NCBI GenBank assembly: GCA_029007645.1
Contig: JAQXIE010000018.1
Span: forward strand, 1 to 64,000
Direction: 5' to 3'
DNA length: 64,000 nucleotides
DNA from: Bacteroidales bacterium
Lineage (GTDB): Bacteria > Bacteroidota > Bacteroidia > Bacteroidales > Muribaculaceae
The position numbers and the translations under genes are program-made. Below, one piece after another: positions 1-8,242 of the stretch. The stretch's first letter is position 1. Each line of letters opens with the position of its first letter. The notes under the pieces are model-generated. The model worked only from the letters and a program-made list of their open reading frames with translations, had not been told where the DNA came from and made no database searches.

Positions 1-1751
1 AATTCCACCGACGAACCGATGCGGTAAGCGCCGGAGCCGAGCACGATGATGGAGCGGTGGTCGCCGAGGTAGTCCACATCGTTCTGCGAACCATTATAAG
101 TAAGGTATAGATAGTTGGTGGCGGCGGGGTACTCGGCGGCAAGGGTGTCGATTTGCTTCACCACGGGCACGATGCCGAGCTCTTTGCGGCGAGCGCGCAC
201 GGTGAGCAGCGCTTCTTCGGCGTTGGTCATCGCGGCCTTGAGCACGCTGCGAGCCACTTGGAAGTCGCTGAAACCCTGTTGCTTAGCCAAGCGCAACAGG
301 GCGGCAGGCAGTTCGGCCACCGAGTTGTACTGCTCCATTTCGCGGGCGGTGGCGAGGATGTTTTGCAGCTTGAACAGGAACCAGCGGTCGATTTTGGTGA
401 GCTCGTGGATGCGGTCGACGGTGTAACCGGCGGCCATGGCGTCGGCGATGGCAAACACGCGCTTGTCGGTGGGCGCGGTGAGGGCGCGGTCGAGGTCGGC
501 CACGTTAGCGGCCTTGTTTTCCACGAAGCCGTGCATGCCTTGGCCAATCATGCGCAGACCTTTCTGGAAGGCTTCTTCGAAGGTGCGGCCGATGGCCATA
601 ACTTCGCCCACGGACTTCATCGACGAGCCGATTTCGCGGTTCACGCCGTGGAATTTGCCGAGGTCCCAGCGGGGGATTTTCACCACCACGTAGTCGAGCG
701 CCGGCTCGAAGAAAGCTGATGTAGAGCGAGTTACGCTGTTTTGCAGGTCAAAGAGACCGTAGCCGAGGCCTAACTTGGCGGCCACGAAGGCCAAGGGATA
801 ACCGGTGGCTTTCGATGCAAGAGCCGAGGAACGCGACAGGCGCGCGTTGACCTCGATGACGCGGTAGTCCATCGACGCGGGGTCGTAGGCATATTGCACG
901 TTGCACTCGCCCACTATGCCGATGTGGCGGATGATTTTGATGGCGAGCGAACGGAGTTTGTGGTAGTCGTCGTTGGAGAGTGTCTGCGAAGGAGCCACCA
1001 CGATGGATTCGCCGGTGTGGATGCCTAAGGGGTCGAAGTTCTCCATGTTGCAGACGGTGATACAGTTGTCGAAGCGGTCGCGCACCACCTCGTACTCGAT
1101 TTCCTTCCAGCCCTTCAGGCTCTTCTCGACGAGGACCTGGGGCGAGAAAGCGAATGCCTTTTCGGCAAGTTTGGTCAGCTCCTCGGGCGTATCGCAGAAA
1201 CCGGAACCGAGACCGCCGAGCGCATAAGCGGCGCGGAGAATCACGGGATAGCCGAGGCGATCGGCGGCGGCAAGCGCCTGGTCGATATTTTCGCAGGCCT
1301 CCGAGCTGATGGTGTTGACGTCGATCTGGTTCAGCTTCTCGACGAAGATCTCGCGGTCCTCGGTGTCGATGATCGACTGCACGGGAGTGCCGAGCACCTT
1401 GACGTCATACTTCTCGAAGACGTGGTTGTGATAGAGCTCGACGCCGCAGTTCAGGGCCGTCTGGCCGCCGAAGGCGAGCATGATGCCGTCGGGGCGCTCC
1501 TTCTCGATGACGCGCTCCACGAAGAACGGAGTCACCGGGAGGAAGTATATATGGTCGGCCACGCCCTCGGAGGTCTGTACCGTGGCGATATTTGGGTTGA
1601 TCAGAACAGTTTCGATGCCCTCCTCGCGGAGTGCCTTGAGGGCCTGTGAGCCGGAATAGTCGAACTCACCGGCCTCGCCAATCTTGAGGGCTCCGGAACC
1701 AAGCACCAGAACCTTACGGATTTCTTTGTTATCTACTTTTATATCGGACAT
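1..1751 (-). CDS. carB: Carbamoyl-phosphate synthase large subunit (3' part missing)
   Basis: Large subunit of carbamoyl-phosphate synthase. It makes carbamoyl phosphate from bicarbonate, ATP and ammonia passed from CarA, for arginine and pyrimidine synthesis. The reading frame starts at 1751 ([20 protein letters not shown]) and stays open to the window edge, about 583 codons of a usual 1,070, so the ORF track does not list it. The internal duplication of the family is visible. The N-terminal [15 protein letters not shown] is echoed at the cut edge by [15 protein letters not shown], the start of the second synthetase half. The start lies 9 nt after the carA stop, so carA and carB are one transcript. 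The second ATP-grasp half and the allosteric domain lie outside the window. Confidence 0.96.
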   Translation of the reverse strand, partial: MSDIKVDNKEIRKVLVLGSGALKIGEAGEFDYSGSQALKALREEGIETVLINPNIATVQTSEGVADHIYFLPVTPFFVERVIEKERPDGIMLAFGGQTALNCGVELYHNHVFEKYDVKVLGTPVQSIIDTEDREIFVEKLNQIDVNTISSEACENIDQALAAADRLGYPVILRAAYALGGLGSGFCDTPEELTKLAEKAFAFSPQVLVEKSLKGWKEIEYEVVRDRFDNCITVCNMENFDPLGIHTGESIVVAPSQTLSNDDYHKLRSLAIKIIRHIGIVGECNVQYAYDPASMDYRVIEVNARLSRSSALASKATGYPLAFVAAKLGLGYGLFDLQNSVTRSTSAFFEPALDYVVVKIPRWDLGKFHGVNREIGSSMKSVGEVMAIGRTFEEAFQKGLRMIGQGMHGFVENKAANVADLDRALTAPTDKRVFAIADAMAAGYTVDRIHELTKIDRWFLFKLQNILATAREMEQYNSVAELPAALLRLAKQQGFSDFQVARSVLKAAMTNAEEALLTVRARRKELGIVPVVKQIDTLAAEYPAATNYLYLTYNGSQNDVDYLGDHRSIIVLGSGAYRIGSSVE

Positions 1752-1760
1752 AGGAACTGG

Positions 1761-2852
1761 TTATTTTGAATTCTTAACTTGGTCAATAAACTCGTCGAAG
1801 AGGAATTCGGTATCGACGGGGCCGCCGCATGCCTCGGGATGGAACTGGACGGAGCGCCAGGGTTTCGAGGTGTGACGGATACCCTCGTTGGATCCGTCGT
1901 TCATATTGGTGAACCAAGCCTCCCAGCCTTCGGGCAGTGAGTCGGCGTCGACGGCGTAGCCGTGGTTCTGGCTCGTCACGAAGCATCGGGGAGTGCCGGC
2001 CATGCGCGCGGGCTGGTTGTGCGAGCGGTGGCCGTAAGGCAGTTTGTATATCGAAGCGCCCGCGGCTTTGCCCAGCAACTGGTGGCCGAGGCAGATTCCC
2101 ATCACGGGTCGCGACTCACCGGGAGTCTCCAGGAACTTACGGATATGTCCGACAGTCACCGCGCAGGTCTCGGGGTTGCCGGGGCCGTTGCTGATGAAGA
2201 GGGCGTCGAAATCCAGGGTGTTGAAATCATAATCCCAGGGCACACGGATCACCTCGACGCCGCGGCGTGTCAGGCAGCGCACGATGTTGTTCTTGGCACC
2301 GCAGTCCACGAGCACGACCTTCGGAAGATCCTTGCCCTCGTTGTAGCGGCGCACCTCGGTGGGCGACACACGCTCCACGAAATTGATTTCGGCATAATTC
2401 TCTTCGGCGGGTTCGGGAGTTCCCTCCACGATGATACGGCCGCGGACCACGCCCTGCTCACGCAGATGCTTGGTGAGCGCGCGGGTGTCGATGCCGGTGA
2501 TTGCGGGCACACCCTCGCGGTCGAGCCACTCGGCCAGACTCGATTTCGCGTTCCAGTGGCTGTGCTGCTCCGAGTAATCGCATACCACCATGCCGGCCGC
2601 ATGTATCCGTTCGCTCTCCATGAAGCGGGCCATCCCGTCGTCGGCGAGTTCCGTGCCCGGAACACCGTAATTTCCTGCCAACGGATACGTCAGCGTCATA
2701 ATCTGCCCGGCATACGAGGGATCGGTAAGACTCTCGGGATATCCTGTCATGGCGGTGTTGAACACTACCTCGCCCGAGACACTGGAGTCATGGCCGAACG
2801 AATATCCTTCGTAGCGGCTTCCATCATCCAGAACCAATGTGGCTTTCTTCAT
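1761..2852 (-). CDS. carA: Carbamoyl-phosphate synthase small subunit (glutaminase)
   Basis: Glutamine amidotransferase subunit that hydrolyses glutamine and channels ammonia to CarB. The N-terminal half is the CPSase small-chain domain (about 1-150). The C-terminal half is a class I glutaminase with the nucleophile Cys254 in MGICLGHQLL and the His/Glu of HPEACGGP. The ORF track begins 23 codons upstream, but family homology begins at MKKATLVLDDG, so I place the start at 2852 (363 aa, normal length). It is the first gene of the carAB operon. A promoter about 195 bp upstream (3048-3078) leaves a long leader. Confidence 0.96.
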   Translation of the reverse strand: MKKATLVLDDGSRYEGYSFGHDSSVSGEVVFNTAMTGYPESLTDPSYAGQIMTLTYPLAGNYGVPGTELADDGMARFMESERIHAAGMVVCDYSEQHSHWNAKSSLAEWLDREGVPAITGIDTRALTKHLREQGVVRGRIIVEGTPEPAEENYAEINFVERVSPTEVRRYNEGKDLPKVVLVDCGAKNNIVRCLTRRGVEVIRVPWDYDFNTLDFDALFISNGPGNPETCAVTVGHIRKFLETPGESRPVMGICLGHQLLGKAAGASIYKLPYGHRSHNQPARMAGTPRCFVTSQNHGYAVDADSLPEGWEAWFTNMNDGSNEGIRHTSKPWRSVQFHPEACGGPVDTEFLFDEFIDQVKNSK

Positions 2853-3047
2853 GAAAATCTGTATTATTGTCGTTTTGTAACTGCTTATTTCTGCTTTGGA
2901 ATCTATAAAAAAAATCCGCATTCACCCGTCATCAACATTCGGAAAGCACTTCCGGAAAACGGGGGAATACGGCCTGCGTATATGGCGACATCCAAAACAA
3001 GATGCCGCTATGATGCATCGATTGTTCCATTATTATATTTCGCTGTG

Positions 3048-3078
3048 CAAAATTACAAAAAAAAACGTAAACCACCAA
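3048..3078 (-). promoter_or_regulatory. Promoter of carAB
   Basis: Read on the minus strand, TAATTTTG (3055-3048) is a full match to the Bacteroidota -7 element TAnnTTTG. A TTG core (3078-3076) lies 20 nt upstream as the -33 element. Transcription would start near 3041. Confidence 0.6.
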
Positions 3079-3138
3079 TTATGAAATATAAATCCGATTA
3101 TAAAAATAGACAAATGCAAGAATTTGCAGAATTTTTCT

Positions 3139-3146
3139 TAATTTTG
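3139..3146 (+). promoter_or_regulatory. -7 element of the proCBA promoter
   Basis: TAATTTTG matches the Bacteroidota -7 consensus and lies 29 nt before the proC start, giving a leader of about 23 nt. No good -33 TTTG is present at the usual 20-nt spacing, so the promoter is weaker or differently recognised. Confidence 0.45.
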
Positions 3147-3175
3147 CCGTTCGAATCAAGCAAAATGCGAGCAAG

Positions 3176-3946
3176 ATGAAAGATATGCATATCGGAGTGA
3201 TCGGAGCCGGAGCCATGGGCGGGTCTTTTGCCGCCGGGTTGGTGCGTGCCGGTTACTCGCCGTCGCTGATCACCGTAACCAATCCGCACGAGGGGCGTCT
3301 GGCATGCCTGAAGGAGATTGGAATCAACGTCAGCACCGACAATCTTGATGCCGTCAGCGGCAGCGATCTGATAATCGTGGCCGTGAAGCCATGGATTGTA
3401 CCCGACGTGATCAGACAGATACGTCCGGCCATTCTTGAGGGTCAGGAAGTGGCGCTAATCGTAGCCGGCATCAGCGGCGCCGATCTGAGCGCAATGATGG
3501 AGCTGCAGGGCGTGATCCCGACATTTTCAATCGTCATGCCCAACACGGCGATGCGTCTCGGCGAATCGATGACATTCCTGGTGCCCGTGCACGGAGAATG
3601 TCCCCTTGCCGGCGAGGCTTTCGGAATGTTAGGCAAAGTGATGAAGATCGAGGAACGTCTGTTGGGAGCCGGCACGGCACTGGCCTCGTGCGGCATAGCC
3701 TACGCCATGCGTTACGTCCGCGCCGCCGTCGAGGGCGGAGTGCAATTGGGATTCCGCGCCGCCGACGCCCAGGCCATCGTCACCGAGACAATCCGCGGCG
3801 CCGCCGCTCTGCTGTCGCAGCCCGGCGCCCATCCCGAATCGGAAATCGACAAGGTCACCACTCCCGGTGGCATAACCATACGCGGCCTGAACACCATGGA
3901 ACAGTACGGGTTCAGCAACGCTGTAATAAAAGGACTGACCATATGA
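3176..3946 (+). CDS. proC: Pyrroline-5-carboxylate reductase
   Basis: Last enzyme of proline synthesis: NAD(P)H-dependent reduction of pyrroline-5-carboxylate to proline. The N-terminal Rossmann motif is GVIGAGAMGGSF. The C-terminal helical dimerisation domain carries the family signature VTTPGGITIRGLNTME. At 256 aa the length is typical. The start at 3176 (MKDMHIG) is chosen; a second ATG three codons later is possible. The stop overlaps the proB start as ATGA, so proC and proB are translationally coupled. Having all three proline genes in one proC-proB-proA operon makes the assignment secure. Confidence 0.95.
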   Translation: MKDMHIGVIGAGAMGGSFAAGLVRAGYSPSLITVTNPHEGRLACLKEIGINVSTDNLDAVSGSDLIIVAVKPWIVPDVIRQIRPAILEGQEVALIVAGISGADLSAMMELQGVIPTFSIVMPNTAMRLGESMTFLVPVHGECPLAGEAFGMLGKVMKIEERLLGAGTALASCGIAYAMRYVRAAVEGGVQLGFRAADAQAIVTETIRGAAALLSQPGAHPESEIDKVTTPGGITIRGLNTMEQYGFSNAVIKGLTI

Positions 3947-4722
3947 GGATCGTAGTAAAAGTAGGAAGCAACATCCTGACGCGCTCCGACGGCAAGCCGA
4001 ACGTGACGAACATGTCGGCACTTGTCGACCAGATAGCGCAGCTGCATGGCAAAGGTCATCAGGTGGTGCTCGTATCCAGCGGCGCCGTGGCCTGCGGCCG
4101 CGGCAGCATCACCCCCGACCATCCCCTCGACAGCGTGGCCGCCCGTCAGCTTTTCTCCTCGATCGGCCAGATCCGGCTCATCAATTATTATAGCCAGCTA
4201 TTCTCCGAATATGGCATCGTAGTCGGCCAGGTGCTGACTCAGAAGGAAAACTTCTCGTCGCCCACCAGCTACGAAAACCAGCAGCAGTGCATGCTGAATC
4301 TGCTCGGCAACAACGTGATACCCATCGTCAACGAGAACGACACGGCGAGTCTGACCGAGCTGATGTTCACCGACAACGATGAATTGGCCGGTCTGATCGC
4401 GACGATGCTGTCGGCCGACATGCTGATCATCCTGTCGAACGTCGACGGCATCTACACGGGCAATCCTTCGGATGCCACGTCCGAGCTGATCTCGGTCGTA
4501 CCCCAGGGTCGCGATCTGAGCGAATGCATCAGCGGGGAGCAGAGCGGCTTCGGCCGCGGCGGCATGGAATCGAAGTGCGGCACCGCGCAACGCGTGTCGG
4601 CTCAGGGCATTGCCGTCTGCATCGCGCGCGGCGACCGCCGCAACGTGCTCGTCGACCTGATGGAATGTCCCGACGAGGTGCCCCATACATTGTTTGAGCC
4701 AAAGATGACTGATACGTTATGA
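3943..4722 (+). CDS. proB: Glutamate 5-kinase without PUA domain
   Basis: Phosphorylates glutamate to gamma-glutamyl phosphate, the first and feedback-controlled step of proline synthesis. The amino-acid-kinase fold is clear: VVKVGSNIL at the N-terminus, VSSGAVACGRG, and PIVNENDTAS followed by FTDNDELAG. The ORF track starts far upstream in frame at 3598. The true start is the ATG at 3943 that overlaps the proC stop. The protein is only 259 aa and ends after the kinase domain, so the C-terminal PUA domain of the E. coli-type enzyme (about 367 aa) is absent. The stop overlaps the proA start as ATGA. Confidence 0.95.
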   Translation: MRIVVKVGSNILTRSDGKPNVTNMSALVDQIAQLHGKGHQVVLVSSGAVACGRGSITPDHPLDSVAARQLFSSIGQIRLINYYSQLFSEYGIVVGQVLTQKENFSSPTSYENQQQCMLNLLGNNVIPIVNENDTASLTELMFTDNDELAGLIATMLSADMLIILSNVDGIYTGNPSDATSELISVVPQGRDLSECISGEQSGFGRGGMESKCGTAQRVSAQGIAVCIARGDRRNVLVDLMECPDEVPHTLFEPKMTDTL

Positions 4723-5960
4723 AACAGATATTCAAGAACGCCCGGGAGGCGTCGCGCCGGCTGGCCACGTTGAGCGACGCTGAACGCTCGGCAGCAATAA
4801 TAAGATTGGCGGAATTGACCGAGGCAAACATCGCCGGGCTGATCGCGGCGAATGCCGAGGATCTGTCGAGGATGGACCGCAGCAATCCGCTGTACGACCG
4901 TCTGCAGCTGACAGAATCGCGGTTGCGCGCCATCGCGTCCGACCTGCGCCATGTGGCCGCACTCCCCTCGCCCGTAGGTGAAGAGATCGAGCACCGCACC
5001 CTGCCGAACGGCATCGACCTGCTCCGTGTGCGCGTGCCCTACGGCGTGATCGGCGTGATCTACGAGGCCCGGCCCAATGTGACGTTCGATGTGTTCGCGC
5101 TCTGTCTGAAAAGCGGCAACGCCAGTCTGCTCAAGGGTGGACGCGATGCCGAGTCGAGCAACCGTGCGGCTATGGAACTGATCAGGCGCGCCCTGCGCGA
5201 ATGCGGACTCCCCGAGGATGCCTCGCAGCTTCTCCCCTCGACCCACGAAGCCACCGCCGAACTGCTCAATGCCGTAGGCTATGTCGACGTCTGCATTCCG
5301 CGCGGAGGTCGCCGCCTCATCGACTTTGTACGCGACAACGCACGCGTTCCGGTGATTGAGACTGGCGCCGGCGTGGTCCATGCCTATATAGACAGCGCCG
5401 CCGACCTCGACATAGCCCGCGCCGTGGTCAACAACGCCAAGACGCGCCGTGTCAGCGTATGCAACGCCCTCGACACGATGCTGATCCACCATGACCGCCT
5501 TGCCGATCTGCCCGCCATCGTGGCTCCGCTGGCCGACTGCAATGTCGAAATCCATGCCGACGACGCGGCTTTACAGGCCCTGGACGGGCATTATCCGGCA
5601 CAACTGCTTGTCAAAGCCGCACCCGAAGATTTCGACACCGAATGGATGGACCACAAAATGGGATTGCGCACGGTCGCCTCGCTCGACGAGGCTCTGGAAC
5701 ATATCGCCACGCATGGCTCGGGTCATAGCGAAAGCATCGTCACCGAGGATTCCGCAGCCGCCGACCGCTTCCGCAATGAAGCCGACGCCAGCTGCGTCTA
5801 CGTGAACCTGCCGACAAGTTTCACCGATGGCGGACAGTTCGGACTCGGTGCCGAAATCGGTATCTCCACACAGAAATTAGGCCCCCGGGGCCCGATGGGC
5901 CTGCGCGAAATCACCACCACAAAATATCTGCTGACAGGCCGGGGACAAATCCGTCCATGA
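4719..5960 (+). CDS. proA: Gamma-glutamyl phosphate reductase
   Basis: NADPH-dependent reduction of gamma-glutamyl phosphate to glutamate semialdehyde, second step of proline synthesis. It is an aldehyde-dehydrogenase-fold protein of 413 aa, full length. Family signatures include VPYGVIGVIYEARPNVT (about 106-122), IPRGGRRLI and the catalytic cysteine at about 248 in VCNALDT. Translation is coupled to proB by a 4-nt overlap. The operon ends at a strong hairpin terminator at 6016-6041. Confidence 0.96.
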   Translation: MKQIFKNAREASRRLATLSDAERSAAIIRLAELTEANIAGLIAANAEDLSRMDRSNPLYDRLQLTESRLRAIASDLRHVAALPSPVGEEIEHRTLPNGIDLLRVRVPYGVIGVIYEARPNVTFDVFALCLKSGNASLLKGGRDAESSNRAAMELIRRALRECGLPEDASQLLPSTHEATAELLNAVGYVDVCIPRGGRRLIDFVRDNARVPVIETGAGVVHAYIDSAADLDIARAVVNNAKTRRVSVCNALDTMLIHHDRLADLPAIVAPLADCNVEIHADDAALQALDGHYPAQLLVKAAPEDFDTEWMDHKMGLRTVASLDEALEHIATHGSGHSESIVTEDSAAADRFRNEADASCVYVNLPTSFTDGGQFGLGAEIGISTQKLGPRGPMGLREITTTKYLLTGRGQIRP

Positions 5961-5976
5961 CAGATACCGACAAAGA

Positions 5977-6009
5977 CCGAAAATAGCTGAATTCCGAAAA
6001 TAGCTGAAT
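5977..6009. repeat. Two direct copies of a 16-bp sequence
   Basis: CCGAAAATAGCTGAAT occurs at 5977-5992 and again at 5994-6009, a 17-bp period, directly after the proA stop. It may be a small local duplication. No function is apparent. Confidence 0.6.
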
Positions 6010-6015
6010 ACTGAA

Positions 6016-6041
6016 AAAAGGATGCCTCACGGCATCCTTTT
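6016..6041. terminator. Bidirectional terminator between proA and the PUL
   Basis: An 11-bp perfect stem (AAAAGGATGCC / GGCATCCTTTT) has a TCAC loop. Read on the plus strand it ends in T4 after proA. Read on the minus strand it is followed by T6, so it can also end the SusC-SusD-GH97 transcript. It lies between two convergent operons. Confidence 0.8.
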
Positions 6042-6145
6042 CCCATCTAACAAATCAACTTACTTTCAATTTAATAAACCTGATTCAACATCTTATTCAT
6101 CAATCAATCTAACCTAATTCAGAGTTCTTATGAAGTCTTTACTTT

Positions 6146-8209
6146 TCAGTTTTTGGCCGTGGGATTTCCGGCCGGTTTGTTCTTGACGATCATCACCGCC
6201 GCACCGCCTCCGTTGGCGAGGTTGAGCGCGAGTTCGTCACCGGCCTTGACCTGCATCGTCTCGATATCCACCGGATAGGGATTCGTGCGATAGTCGGCCT
6301 TGAAGCCATCCTTGAAGACCTTGGCCGTATAGGTTGCGTCCTTGTCAAGGAAATCGAGTTTCACCTTTGCGTCACGGCTCTTGGAATTGGTGATCGAACC
6401 GATGAACCAGTTGTCGCCGCCGCGTTCCTTGCGGGCCACGGTGACATATTCGCCGATAGCGGCCTCAGGAATCACTGTTGTCTCCCAGTTGGTGGGACAG
6501 CTCTTCAGGAATTCCAGTTCGGGACGTCCTTCATAATTCTCGACCATATCCGACGACATCACTACGGGACTATAGATCACGACGGCAAGAGCAAGCTGCT
6601 TGGCGAGTGTGGTCTGCGGGTGGGTGCCGGGATGGGCCTTGTTGTTGAAATTGAACGTACCGGGTGTGAAATCCATAGGTCCGGCCAGTGCGCGGGTGAA
6701 AGGAAGCGTGCAGGTATGCTCGGGCAGATTGCCTCCGTCGGGGCTCCAGGCATCATATTCCTGACCGCGCATGTTCTCCTGGGCCATGAAGTTGGGATAA
6801 GTGCGTTCCCAACCGGTACCCATTACGCCCTCGTGGTTCACGATCATAATCTTGTTGCGGGCAGCAGTCTCGACCACCTTGCGATAATGGCGGACGCCGT
6901 ACTGCGAGCCGTGCAGCTCCTTGCCGTCAAGCATCATGTTGACATAACCGGTTTTGACCGTATTCATGCCGAGGCGGTTGTAGAGCGCGAAAGCAGAATC
7001 CATCTGGGCTTCGTAGTTCCGGGAGGCTCCGGCGGTTTCGTTATGACCGATCAGGCGTACGCCTTTCTGACGGGCATATCGGTTCACTTCGGCCAGATCG
7101 AAGTCGGGATAAGCCTTGGTGAAGCTGAACTTGTCGCCGTTCATGGTCCATTCGCCGTCCCAGCCTTCGTTCCAGCCTTCGACCAGTACGCCGCTGTATC
7201 CGTTGGCAGCCGCGAAGTCGATGTATCGCTTGGCATTCTCGGTGGTGGCGCCATGTTTGTCGCCCGAATGCCAGGTGTAATCCTCCATGTGCATGCCCCA
7301 CCAGATGCCCACGTAGCGTCCGGGTTCAATCCAGGAAGTATCCTCGATGGCGCAGGGATCAGCCAGATTCAGGGTGACATGCGACAGAGCCAGTGCACCG
7401 GGATTGGCAGCGACGGTAACCGTACGCCAGGGCGTTTTGAGCGGCAGAGCGGCAAACACCTTCTCGCCCGTCGACCAGGGCGTCAGATATGAGCGCAGAC
7501 GCGTCGTGCCCTTCTCGGGAGTGAGGTTCATCTCGGCATAGTCGATCAGATTGGCCTCATGCAGCGACACGTAGAGTGAATCGGTAAGCTTCATGGTGAG
7601 CGGTGTTGCTACGGTGTCGAGTTTGCTGACGGGGCTGGGCAGGTAGTAAGCCTCGTAGTACTCGTGGTCCCAGGGCTGCGCCCATGCCGTGGCGTCCTCG
7701 TGGATATTGAACTGCGTGTTCTCGTCCATGATCGTGATCGAGTCCAGACCGTTCTGTTTCGGAATCTCATAGCGGAATCCGAGACCGTCGTCGAAAAGGC
7801 GGAACACTACGGCGAACTTCTCGAGGTCCTTACCCTCTTCGGCCAGTTCCACAACCATTTCGTTGTAATTGTTGCGGATCTTGGCTTCCTGACCCCAGGG
7901 CTGTTCCCAGGTCTCGTCCTTGGAGGAGTGCGACACCTTGCGGACCTTGCAGTTCTGTCCCACGGCTCCTTCCTTGGCCTGGATCGATACATAGGAAGTG
8001 TCGATCACGGCGGTACCCTTGTCGGCCAGTGTGTAGAACAGGCGGCCCTGCGGGTCGACGCCGGCATTGAGCACCAGCTGACCGTTCGGCGACTTCAGCG
8101 CCAGATCGGCCGCGTCGGCACGGCTGCATCCGCCTGCCAGGACAGGTATCAGCGCGCTGACCACCAGTACACCGGCTCCAAGCAGGCCTATTGTTATTTT
8201 TTTGTCCAT
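6146..8209 (-). CDS. GH97 glycoside hydrolase, inverting SusB-type, lipoprotein
   Basis: Exo-acting alpha-glucosidase of family GH97, probably in the periplasm or outer membrane, trimming oligosaccharides imported by the neighbouring SusC/SusD pair. The N-terminus (MDKKITIGLL) is a signal peptide ending in a lipobox-like LAGGC (Cys28). Four carboxylates, Glu391, Glu460, Glu478 and Glu484, are spaced exactly as Glu439, Glu508, Glu526 and Glu532 of B. thetaiotaomicron SusB (bases, calcium ligand, acid). That points to the inverting subgroup acting on alpha-glucosides rather than the retaining alpha-galactosidase subgroup. An ATG four codons upstream (8221) is an alternative start. It is the last gene of the operon, 33 nt after susD. 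Confidence 0.9.
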   Translation of the reverse strand: MDKKITIGLLGAGVLVVSALIPVLAGGCSRADAADLALKSPNGQLVLNAGVDPQGRLFYTLADKGTAVIDTSYVSIQAKEGAVGQNCKVRKVSHSSKDETWEQPWGQEAKIRNNYNEMVVELAEEGKDLEKFAVVFRLFDDGLGFRYEIPKQNGLDSITIMDENTQFNIHEDATAWAQPWDHEYYEAYYLPSPVSKLDTVATPLTMKLTDSLYVSLHEANLIDYAEMNLTPEKGTTRLRSYLTPWSTGEKVFAALPLKTPWRTVTVAANPGALALSHVTLNLADPCAIEDTSWIEPGRYVGIWWGMHMEDYTWHSGDKHGATTENAKRYIDFAAANGYSGVLVEGWNEGWDGEWTMNGDKFSFTKAYPDFDLAEVNRYARQKGVRLIGHNETAGASRNYEAQMDSAFALYNRLGMNTVKTGYVNMMLDGKELHGSQYGVRHYRKVVETAARNKIMIVNHEGVMGTGWERTYPNFMAQENMRGQEYDAWSPDGGNLPEHTCTLPFTRALAGPMDFTPGTFNFNNKAHPGTHPQTTLAKQLALAVVIYSPVVMSSDMVENYEGRPELEFLKSCPTNWETTVIPEAAIGEYVTVARKERGGDNWFIGSITNSKSRDAKVKLDFLDKDATYTAKVFKDGFKADYRTNPYPVDIETMQVKAGDELALNLANGGGAAVMIVKNKPAGNPTAKN

Positions 8210-8242
8210 AACTTGAATCAATTATAAATTCGCCGTGAGCAA

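Larger units (their letters stand above)
2853..3175. other. Divergent intergenic region carA / proC
   Basis: This 323-bp gene-free region holds the carA promoter on the minus strand and a proC -7 box on the plus strand. The carA leader of about 190 nt contains two small inverted repeats: CGGAA/TTCCG near 2940-2956 and ATACG/CGTAT near 2967-2982. They could form leader hairpins. I do not recognise a known riboswitch or pyrimidine attenuator in it. Confidence 0.6.

Noticed and set aside
1962-3179. 405-aa plus-strand ORF ending at proC
   Set aside because: Shadow of carA and its leader; carA has clear active-site motifs in the opposite frame.
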